Assembly: GCA_030248135.1 (NCBI GenBank)
Contig: JASANC010003886.1
Location: 151,097 to 215,096, forward strand
Reading direction: 5' to 3'
Origin: Theristus sp. LFF4_11
Taxonomy: Eukaryota; Nematoda; Chromadorea; Monhysterida; Xyalidae
DNA: 64,000 bases
Shown: in pieces, positions 49,338 through 57,881 of the stretch
How the letters are laid out: every line of letters begins with the position of its first letter
Numbering within the stretch: the first letter of the stretch is position 1
Translations under genes and position numbers: made by a program
The notes under the pieces: generated by a model
The model's input: the letters and a program-made list of their open reading frames with translations, nothing else
Told to the model about the DNA's origin: nothing
The model's database searches: none

Positions 49338-50069
49338 TAGGGTTGTTAAAAAAAACAAAAATCGTCATTTTTGTTTTTTTAAAAAAAAATTTTTTTTTAA
49401 AAAAAAAAAATTTCAAAAATCAAAGTTGTGCTAAATCAATCAGGGAGTCCGAAGAACCACATATGATATGCAAGCGCCTCCCGAATGACTCCCGTATGGC
49501 GGAACTTTGCAGATTTTGTTTTGGTGACCTCAATTACCCCTTTTCCAAACCGTCACCATGCCTCTTCTTGTGTTTTGACCTCCAAAACGTCACTAATTGT
49601 CCCCAGCTAAGCTAATGCTAAAGTGAAGACAAACATACCGCCTTGAAATTCGATCAATTCTTCTGATGGTGTCGCGACGACACGACACGAAGCAGCAACC
49701 AGACAACGTAGCGCTTGCAAACGGAGCAGCGAGCACAATCGGACGCTCTGCGAGGCGAATCGTCACCTTATCTGCATCGGAAATGGTAGGCTAAGCTTTG
49801 GGACGCTCAAAAACTTCATCGCAGATGTTGTCGAAGCCTAAAATCAGTCGGTAAAACGGCCCAAAATCGACTGCTAAAGGTTTTACGAGGTATAATCAAA
49901 GAAAATTTTTGTTGAACTTTCGAAAAATTGTGCCAAAATTGAGGTTTTCAGAGCATATTAGAGGAAAATTTTTCGAATTTTTTAAAAAAAAAAAAAATCG
50001 GCATTTTTGTTTTTTTTTAATCACTTTTTTTTTTAAAAAAAAAATTTTCATTTTTGTTTAACAACCCTA
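49338..50069. mobile_element. TAGGGTTGTTAAA MITE
   Basis: A 732-bp element with ends TAGGGTTGTTAAA and TTTAACAACCCTA and subterminal A/T runs. It is flanked by the 8-bp duplication GGTGTGTA (49330-49337 and 50070-50077). The second duplication is directly followed by another TAGGG element. hAT-like by target size; non-coding. Confidence 0.9.
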
Positions 50070-50077
50070 GGTGTGTA

Positions 50078-51985
50078 TAGGGTTAGGGGCTTTGAAAAAA
50101 TTTTTTTTTTCGTTTTTTTTAAATTTGGATTTTTTTTCAAACTTAAAAAAAAATTTGAAAAATTTTTCTTCTACTTTGCTCTGAAAATTCGATTTATGGC
50201 ATAATTTTTTGAAAGTTCAAACCAAATTTTCTTCCCAACTTCTTTGTGTGCTCAGGTAAATGTCATTATTTGGTCATTTTGACCGACGTACTCCATGTTT
50301 TTCGATTTGGATGACTTCTAGAGTCAATTTTTAGCGTTGAAATGACTTAACTGAATTGAAATATCGTTTCAGAAATTGTTTTCTTGCAACTTAGAACATG
50401 TTTTTCAGTCGGTAGGCCATGAGATGAACATGATATTTTGTTGATTGGCGTATGTTATAGGTCTACAATGGAGTTGTGCGATATATTGTTAAACAATTGG
50501 AGCGGAGATGTTGGTCAATACCACATCACACGACCGTTTTTCAGATACCCGATAACATGGCCACATGTTAAAACTTGCGTGCTGAGTAGGGTTAGGGGCT
50601 TTGAAAAAAAAAAATTTTTTTTATTTTTTTTTCGTTTTTTTTTTTAAAAAAAAATTTGGATTTTTTTTTCAAACTTAAAAAAAAAATTTGAAAAATTTTT
50701 CTTCTACTTTGCTCTGAAAATTCGATTTATGGCATAATTTTTTGAAAGTTCAAACCAAATTTTCTTCCCAACTTCTTTGTGTGCTTAGGTACATGTCATT
50801 ATTTGGTCATTTTGACCGACGTACTCCATGTTTTTCGATTTGGATGACTTCTAGAGTCAATTTTTAGCGTTGAAATGACTTAACTGAATTGAAATATCGT
50901 TTCAGAAATCGTTTTCTTGCAACTTAGAACATGTTTTTCAGTCGGTGGTAGGCCATGAGATGAACATGATATTTTGTTGATTGGCGTATGTTATAGGTCT
51001 ACAATGGAGTTGTGCGATATATTGTTAAACAATTGGAGCGGAGATGTTGGTTAATACCACATCACACGACCGTTTTTCAGATACCCGATAACATGGCCAC
51101 ATGTTAAAACTTGCGTGCTGAGCTAAACTAACGTGTTAAACTTGCGTCTGTCAGTTGCCCGCAACGTGATCGCGACATCATGGTACGTGTTTTCGATACC
51201 ATGATTTGAAGAGTGGGCTCTCGCCATGTGGCAGATAGCATAGCTGGTTGAACCTGAAAGTAAGTGTCTTGGGGGGGCGACCGGGTCGACAGGGGTTGCC
51301 GACTTAGCTACAGCAAACAGGAATTTTTGAACACAGTCAAATTTTGGTAATTTTCTAAAGAGGAACAACTAAGAACGGTTCAATATTCAAGTACACGTCG
51401 AAAATTGTCCTGTTTTACTGTTGAAAATGCAACTTTCCCTCTATGAAATGGACATAATTTCAATAAAACACGATTTTCGCTCTTATAGTTTTCCGGATCG
51501 TTCTGAAAATAGTCTAGATGAACTCAGCTCGACGAGACGCTTCGAACAAACCTAACTTGTAAAAAAAAAATTTAAAAAAAAAAAAAAATTTTTTTTAATT
51601 TAAAAAAAAAATCCGGATTTTTTTTCCCCTAACCCTAGTGCTGAGCTAAACTAACGTGTTAAACTTGCGTCTGTCAGTTGCCCGCAACGTGATCGCGAAA
51701 TCATGGTACGTGTTTTCGATACGATGATTTGAAGAGTGGGCTCTCGCCATGTGGCAGATAGCATAGCTGGTTGAACCTGAAAGTAAGTGTCTTGGGGGGG
51801 GGGGGGCGACCGGGTCGACAGGGGTTGCCGACTTAGCTACAGCAAACAGGAATTTTTGAACACAGTCAAATTTTGGTAATTTTTTAAAGAGGAACAACTA
51901 AGAACGGTTCAATATTCAAGTACACGTCGAAAATTGTCCTTTTTTACTGTTGAAAATACAACTTTCCCTCTATGAAATGGACATA
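50078..51985. mobile_element. Outer TAGGGTTAGGGG MITE, interrupted
   Basis: Starts TAGGGTTAGGGGCTTTG at 50078 and runs to 50586. It is split by a younger copy of its own family (50587-51637) and resumes at 51646 (CTAAACTAACGTGTTAAACT). Its right end is cut at ~51985, where a CCGGCCCG-type repeat begins. Confidence 0.85.
50587..51637. mobile_element. TAGGGTTAGGGG MITE, complete nested copy
   Basis: A 1,051-bp element with ends TAGGGTTAGGGG and CCCCTAACCCTA, flanked by the 8-bp duplication GTGCTGAG (50579-50586 and 51638-51645). It is inserted in an older copy of the same family. Non-coding; hAT-like by target size. Confidence 0.95.
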
Positions 51986-52135
51986 ATTTCTAGGGAAAAT
52001 TCGCCGGGCCGGCCGGAATCGTCCGGACCGGAAATATTCGGGCGGGATCTGTCCGAGCCAGAAATATTCGGGTCGGAATCGAACGGGGCGCAACTCTTCG
52101 GGCCAGAGGCCGCAATCATACCAAGAAAAACGGGC
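51985..52135. repeat. CGGGCCGGAAT-type tandem repeat
   Basis: Several imperfect units such as CGGGCCGGCCGGAATCGTCC and AGAAATATTCGGG. They resemble the arms of the foldback at 63381-63958, so this is probably a solo arm of that family. It truncates the TAGGG element to its left. Confidence 0.6.
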
Positions 52136-52463
52136 AAAGAAGAAGAAACCAGTAAAGAGCGTGAAGTTAACTTTAATTAACGCCCTATATATTTTGTGAC
52201 TTACCGTATTACCTCTATTAACCCCCCCCCAAAATTAAACCCCCCCCAAAAATAAACCCCCACCCCCTCGACAAGTTTCCAAATAATCCCCCCCCAAAAA
52301 TAATCCCCCATGGGGATTATTGAAACCTGTTTGAAACACATACCCACTACCCAGCGAATTCAGTGGCTGGTTGCAGTGAAAATGATGAAATTGTGCTACC
52401 AAAGGCCCCAAATGGATGAGTTAATGGTAATTTCATTACAAAAGGCTGTTGTAAAAGGAAATT

Positions 52464-53080
52464 TCTATGTAGAGTAGAAGTTTCTGCGACTTCCTTCCTG
52501 CCATGGAAGGTATTTTTGCCATTTTGCCTAGGGTAAGGGGCTTTGAAAAAAAATTTTTTTTCCGTTTTTTTTTTAAATTTGGATTTTTTTTTCAAACTTA
52601 AAAAAAAAATTTGAAAAATTTTTCTTCTACTTTGCTCTGAAAATTCGATTTATGGCATAATTTTTTGAAAGTTCAAACCAAATTTTCTTCCCAACTTCTT
52701 TGTGTTCTTAGGTACATGTCATTATTTGGTCATTTTGACCGACGTACTCCATGTTTTTCGATTTGGATGACTTCTAGAGTCAATTTTTAGCGTTGAAATG
52801 ACTTAACTGAATTGAAATATCGTTTCAGAAATCGTTTTCTTGCAACCTAGAACATGTTTTTTCAGTCGGTAGGCCATGAGATGAACATGATATTTTGTTG
52901 ATTGGCGTATTTTATAGGTCTACAATGAGTTGTGCGATATATTGTTAAACAATTGGAGCGGAGATGTTGGTTAATACCACATCACACGACCGTTTTTCAG
53001 ATACCCGATAACAAGGCCACATGTTAAAACTTGCGTGCTGAGCAAAACTAACGTGTTAAACTTGCGTCTGTCAGTTGCCC
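52464..53080. repeat. ~617-bp direct duplication, copy 1
   Basis: GGAAATTTCTATGTAGAGTA through GCGTCTGTCAGTTGC occurs here and again at 57034-57650 in the same order, including the first half of a TAGGG MITE at the same insertion point. The two copies enclose the Penelope-like element. Confidence 0.88.
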
Positions 53081-53550
53081 GCAACGTGATCGCGAAATCA
53101 TGGTACGTGTTTTCGATACGATGATTTGAAGAGTGGGCTCTCGCCATGTGGCAGATAGCATAGCTGGTTGAACCTGAAAGTAAGTGTCTTGGGGGGGGGG
53201 CGACCGGGTCGACAGGGGTTGCCGACTTAGCTACAGCAAACAGGAATTTTTGAACACAGTCAAATTTTGGTAATTTTCTAAAGAGGAACAACTAAGAACG
53301 GTTCAATATTCAAGTACACGTCGAAAATTGTCCTGTTTTACTGTTGAAAATGCAACTTTCCCTCTTGAAATGGACATAATTTCAATAAAACACGATTTTC
53401 GCTCTTATAGTTTTCCGGATCGTTCTGAAAATAGTCTAGATGAACTCAGCTCGACGAGACGCTTCGAACAAACCTAACTTGTAAAAAAAAATTAAAAAAA
53501 ATTTTTTTTTTAATTTAAAAAAAAATCCGGATTTTTTTCCCCTAACCCTA
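52529..53550. mobile_element. TAGGGTAAGGGG MITE, complete copy
   Basis: A 1,022-bp family member with ends TAGGGTAAGGGG and CCCCTAACCCTA, flanked by the 8-bp duplication ATTTTGCC (52521-52528 and 53551-53558). Confidence 0.94.
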
Positions 53551-53682
53551 ATTTTGCCCACCCCTAAAAATGGTTTCCAAATAACCCCCCCCAAATTGAA
53601 GAAGGATTGTAGAATACAGATTTAAAACGTATCATCTCAATTTGCTGAACTTTCCCTTGCTCTTAAGCCATAAAAACTCCCG

Positions 53683-53874
53683 TTACTGCTGGAAGCACAC
53701 CTGTTCCTCTTCGTATGTCGAGTCGTAGTCGCCTTCATGCTCTTGGCTGGTGTCAACTGTGCGTTGTCGTTTCGAAGCCTGCTCGAATGCACCACGATCC
53801 AGATTCGGCCTTTGAACGTGACGGCCGCCACGGCCGCGTCCTCTTGTGCTGCCTCGTCCGCGATTATTCGACAT
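53683..53874 (-). CDS. Small RGG-rich open frame 3' of the retroelement
   Basis: A 63-codon frame starting at an ATG, with an Arg/Gly-rich start (SNNRGRGSTRGRGRGGRHVQ) and an acidic end (EGDYDSTYEEEQVCFQQ). RGG boxes bind RNA. It lies on the same strand as, and ~240 bp downstream of, the Penelope-like ORF. It may be a second ORF of the element, an ORF of a partial upstream copy, or a captured host exon. Low confidence that it is expressed. Confidence 0.35.
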   Translation of the reverse strand: MSNNRGRGSTRGRGRGGRHVQRPNLDRGAFEQASKRQRTVDTSQEHEGDYDSTYEEEQVCFQQ

Positions 53875-54017
53875 TGTCACGAATTAGCAAAGTGAACGAC
53901 AGTTGATTTGGAATTGATGATCAGAATTAATTTTGGTGACTTGAATTAATGTTCAGCAATCAATCTGAAGAAACGAAGTCAGAGTTTCAATTATAAGCAA
54001 TGGATGAATCGATTCAT

Positions 54018-54076
54018 GTTTCGGGCCTTAGTCGCAAACATAAATCGATTCTCACTCACACACTGGCCCTCGTCAG
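54018..54076 (-). ncRNA. Hammerhead-ribozyme-like core (incomplete)
   Basis: On the minus strand, starting 42 nt after the retroelement stop, the sequence reads CTGACGAG, then GGCC, a ~33-nt loop, GGCC and CGAAAC. This is the hammerhead core order (CUGANGA, stem II, GAAA). It is followed by the self-complementary ATGAATCGATTCAT, which could form stem III. I could not find a convincing stem I partner or cleavage UH site nearby, so activity is uncertain. Confidence 0.4.
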
Positions 54077-54117
54077 TACGACGGTGGGTAAGTAAGTTGA
54101 CAAACGGAAAGAAAAGT

Positions 54118-57042
54118 TCAGATGATTTTTAACGCAAAAGCAATAAGCCTAAGTTTTTGGTCTAAATCAAATTTGCAGAGAATGCTTTTATTGTTTTCTG
54201 CGAACCTGAAAAAACGGGCAAGTAGTTTTTGCCTACAGAAACCTTGAGAAGCAAGAGTAGAAGCTAGTTCTCTGACATGTTTCTGAAAGTCACGTTTGCC
54301 GGAACAGATTCTTGCAAAGCGTATGAGCTGCGCAGTGAAAATGTTGAAACCAATGGACGAATGAACAACGCTATTTGCATGAACGTATTTGAGAACTCTG
54401 AAATTGAAGTCCCTTGTTTTGTCATAAATGTCTACTTTAATTCCATTTTCACAGGAGATGCCTAAATCAAGAAAATTGGCTTGGTTGTTTGAGCTGTTAG
54501 AACGTTTCAATGGAATTGAAGCAGGATAGATGCTGGATGCAATTTCCATAAAATTATCGCAGTTCAAAACAAGAAGGTCATCAATGTAACGACAAACAAA
54601 CTGAAGATTTGCAGCGGTTTCGCGATTTCTTCTGTCCATCAAAAACTGAAATTCGAGGCCTGTTAGCGTCAAGCAGGCTAGTTTTGGGGCACTGACTGAA
54701 CCCATTGGAATTCCCAAGGTCTGTCGGTAAATTTTAGTGGCAAAGCGTACATAGGTTTCTCCAACAACAAAACGGATTAAATCCTTGATTTCGGAACTAT
54801 CAACGGAAATTAGCCCAGGGAGTTTATGATCACAGTATTGATAGTATTCAGATGTTTTAGACAAGCACAGAAAACGTTTAGCTGCGTTTTTGAAACAGAC
54901 ATTGATGATTTTGTCCAGACTTTCAAAGATTACTCCATGGGGAAGTGCTGTGTAAAGAGTGCTGAAATCAGCCGAAACAATTGCGTCAATATTACCACAT
55001 CTATGAAGCATAGATAAAACGTCCATATTATTTTTGACAGACCAAAAACAATTCAACCCGCTGTAACAAGCGATTTGTCTGCAATAATTCGCAAAATGCG
55101 TCTGAATAGCACAGAGAATTTTATGTAGCAGCGTGTTTACGGCTTTACAACTTGATTGTCTGGCTCCTGCAATAAATCTAAAAGAGTAGGGTGATTTGTG
55201 AAGTTTGGGAATTGCAAAGATAGTTGGTAGTACTAAATCTGAATCATCACATCGAACTCCGAAAGTTGAGCTAACTTTGACATGTAAGTCAATGATGTCT
55301 GCTTCGTTTCTATGAACAGGAACGTAAACGTCGCTACCTTCATTGACTAATTCACCATTCACGTCAAAGTTTAATCCCATTTCCCGACACATCACGTCCA
55401 CATAAAATTTTTTGCAGATGATAACAAAATTGTTACCGGCTTTGTCTGCAGGAGCAACAATGTAATTTTTATGAAGAAGCTGAAGTTCGGAAACAGGAAA
55501 AGATGTAGCAGCATAATTTCTGTGAACTGATTCAAAAAATCTGATTCTTTTTAACAGAATTGTGTCAAAAAGTATGCGTACTCGAATGAACTCATGAATA
55601 TTAATACGACATTGAGCAGCAAGTTTTGCTAAATATTCGTGGAATTGAAGCTGAACATGATGAGCAATATCAGACCAAGAAAGATGTTGGTCATTAGTTC
55701 TAAATTTGGAACCTTTAGCAAACAGTTCACGAAGGCTGAAGTTTGAAATGAAATTCAAATCACCAGTAATCACATGGTTAAATTCTAAATGTACGAATTC
55801 ATTGTCGGCACAATTACAGGGTGTTTGCATGATGCGAAACAATTCATCCAATGTAAGATTTTTCAGGAATTTACTGTGATTACAGAGTCTACTGCTGATG
55901 GGATTGTTGTAAGCGTAAACCACGCGAACGTTCTGAAATTTGTGTGCCGCCCGACTGGGAGCAACAATCTGGAATCTATGATCTTTCAGAATGGTTTCTA
56001 GTCGAATAGATTCAATTTTCTTGTCAACAAAATTCAATCTAAAGTAGGAAGAGCAAACCGGTGGTTTGGTCTCAAGCTTAGGTTTGAATCTACCTGACAG
56101 GTAGGCAAGAATGATGCGTCGAATGGTTGTGCTTTGCCCAATCAGAAACCTGTTTAAAACTGTTTTTTCAGCTTGGATCAGCTCACATCTACGTGCAGAA
56201 TGAAGGACTTGAAACATTTTCTTTCGTTCTGTAGAATTTTCTTGATAGATTTCACAGAGTTTTGAAACAACATCAACTGAACATCTCCTTTTTGTTCTGG
56301 TTCTGTTCGAACCATGGCCTCTTTTTCTACGTGTGAGACTTTGGGTGAAAAAAGGGGAACATTTTTGCTTGAAACAGGAAAGGTCTTCAGTGATTTTTCC
56401 GTAATTGTCCACTTTGTCATTGAGTCCAAAAGGAAATGAAGTGCACAATAATCTAATCAAGAAATTTTCAACTCGTAAAAGTTCTCTGCGTATTTTGTCA
56501 GCATCCTGAACAAGTCCGTCCAAACAAAAGAGAGTTCTTACTTGAACATCCTTCCAACAGTGGTCTTTTTGCGTAAAGTGACGCACCAGCAGCGTCTGTT
56601 TGCCTCGACTTTTGATGCTTCGTAAATGCTCCATGATCCGTTGTTTGAACGATCGCGCAGTTTGTCCAACATACTGAAAACCACAATTCTTACACGACAA
56701 AAGATAAACCACGTTTTTTGACATGCACGTAGTTGAGTCATTTGAAACAAGTTGATATCGAATACCGGTTGTGTTTGAAGTAACTAAACGTTCCGAAACC
56801 ACATGCTCACAGATTTTGCAGTTACGTTCACCACATGCTTTGGTACAATTGGTTCCTATAAGCTTTTTTGACCACCAACTAATTGCTGGTGTTGGTTCTG
56901 AATTAAAATCGAGCTGAATACAAGGAACTTTTCTGCTGTAATTTTCATATTGGTTCGTGGGTCGATCGGTTTTACTTCCATTGTCATAGGCGATCCCTCC
57001 TATGGTACGGAAGATGCCGGTAAGGGGCCCGCGGGGAAATTT
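54118..57042 (-). CDS. Penelope-like element ORF: N-terminal GIY-YIG plus RT (Naiad type)
   Basis: A single open frame of ~974 codons on the minus strand, no internal stop. No in-frame ATG occurs before the flanking duplication at 57034, so the 5' end looks truncated; a GTG lies at 56802. Order: zinc finger NCTKACGERNCKIC; GIY-YIG nuclease (VVYLLSCKNCGFQYVGQTAR, FKQRIMEH, VRHFTQKDH giving the CCHH signature, and the late Glu plus FPFGLND block); a linker with the CxC motif (TPCNCADNE); then reverse transcriptase: VAPADKAGNNFVI, IPKLHKSPYSFRFIAGARQ, motif A VSADFSTLYTALP, motif B LGIPMGSVSAPK, motif C CRYIDDLLVL, and the thumb. Canonical Penelope elements carry the nuclease at the C-terminus; this permuted order plus CxC defines the Naiad/Chlamys clade. 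All catalytic residues are present, so it may be recent. It copies its RNA into nicked DNA. Confidence 0.93.
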   Translation of the reverse strand, partial: KFPRGPLTGIFRTIGGIAYDNGSKTDRPTNQYENYSRKVPCIQLDFNSEPTPAISWWSKKLIGTNCTKACGERNCKICEHVVSERLVTSNTTGIRYQLVSNDSTTCMSKNVVYLLSCKNCGFQYVGQTARSFKQRIMEHLRSIKSRGKQTLLVRHFTQKDHCWKDVQVRTLFCLDGLVQDADKIRRELLRVENFLIRLLCTSFPFGLNDKVDNYGKITEDLSCFKQKCSPFFTQSLTRRKRGHGSNRTRTKRRCSVDVVSKLCEIYQENSTERKKMFQVLHSARRCELIQAEKTVLNRFLIGQSTTIRRIILAYLSGRFKPKLETKPPVCSSYFRLNFVDKKIESIRLETILKDHRFQIVAPSRAAHKFQNVRVVYAYNNPISSRLCNHSKFLKNLTLDELFRIMQTPCNCADNEFVHLEFNHVITGDLNFISNFSLRELFAKGSKFRTNDQHLSWSDIAHHVQLQFHEYLAKLAAQCRINIHEFIRVRILFDTILLKRIRFFESVHRNYAATSFPVSELQLLHKNYIVAPADKAGNNFVIICKKFYVDVMCREMGLNFDVNGELVNEGSDVYVPVHRNEADIIDLHVKVSSTFGVRCDDSDLVLPTIFAIPKLHKSPYSFRFIAGARQSSCKAVNTLLHKILCAIQTHFANYCRQIACYSGLNCFWSVKNNMDVLSMLHRCGNIDAIVSADFSTLYTALPHGVIFESLDKIINVCFKNAAKRFLCLSKTSEYYQYCDHKLPGLISVDSSEIKDLIRFVVGETYVRFATKIYRQTLGIPMGSVSAPKLACLTLTGLEFQFLMDRRNRETAANLQFVCRYIDDLLVLNCDNFMEIASSIYPASIPLKRSNSSNNQANFLDLGISCENGIKVDIYDKTRDFNFRVLKYVHANSVVHSSIGFNIFTAQLIRFARICSGKRDFQKHVRELASTLASQGFCRQKLLARFFRFAENNKSILCKFDLDQKLRLIAFALKII

Positions 57043-57650
57043 CTATGTAGAGTAGAAGTTTCTGCGACTTCCTTCCTGCCATGGAAGGTATTTTTGCCAT
57101 TTTGCCTAGGGTAAGGGGCTTTGAAAAAAAATTTTTTTCCGTTTTTTTTTAAATTTGGATTTTTTTTTCAAACTTAAAAAAAAATTTGAAAAATTTTTCT
57201 TCTACTTTCCTCTGAAAATTCGATTTATGGCATAATTTTTTGAAAGTTCAAACCAAATTTTCTTCCCAACTTCTTTGTGTTCTTAGGTACATGTCATTAT
57301 TTGGTCATTTTGACCGACGTACTCCATGTTTTTCGATTTGGATGACTTCTAGAGTCAATTTTTAGCGTTGAAATGACTTAACTGAATTGAAATATCGTTT
57401 CAGAAATCGTTTTCTTGCAACTTAGAACATGTTTTTTCAGTCGGTAGGCCATGAGATGAACATGATATTTTGTTGATTGGCGTATTTTATAGGTCTACAA
57501 TGAGTTGTGCGATATATTGTTAAACAATTGGAGCGGAGATGTTGGTTAATACCACATCACACGACCGTTTTTCAGATACCCGATAACAAGGCCACATGTT
57601 AAAACTTGCGTGCTGAGCAAAACTAACGTGTTAAACTTGCGTCTGTCAGT
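57034..57650. repeat. ~617-bp direct duplication, copy 2
   Basis: Near-identical to 52464-53080, including the truncated TAGGG MITE (from 57112). It begins exactly where the retroelement frame ends (GCGGGG then AAATTTCTATG) and stops at GTCAGTTGC near 57650. Confidence 0.88.
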
Positions 57651-57881
57651 TGCTAAAGTTTGTCGAACCTTTGTCAAACCCCCCCCCCCAAAAAAAATAA
57701 ACCCCCACCCCCAGAAGTCGCTGAAGAAATAAACCCCCATGGGGGTTTATTAGAGGTAATACAAATACGGTATGTAGGCCAACCCGATTTTTGTTTTTTT
57801 TACAACCCTAGGAACAACTATGTGTTTTTTTACAACCCTAACAACAACTATGACAATATACATCTGAAATTGTCCAACAAC

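Larger units (their letters stand above)
52199..57775. repeat. C-tract repeat pair flanking the retroelement block
   Basis: 52203-52330 begins CCGTATTACCTCTATTAACC and continues with CCCCCCCCAAAATTAAACC-type units. 57670-57771 holds similar units and ends in the inverse (TTATTAGAGGTAATAC then ACGGTA). They look like the two ends of one C/G-tract element later filled by a MITE, a duplication and the Penelope-like insertion. The outer limits are approximate. Confidence 0.5.

Noticed and set aside
50078..53550. TAGGGTTAGGG strings that look like telomere repeats
   Set aside because: They are single-copy transposon ends that occur as inverted pairs with 8-bp target duplications, not tandem arrays.
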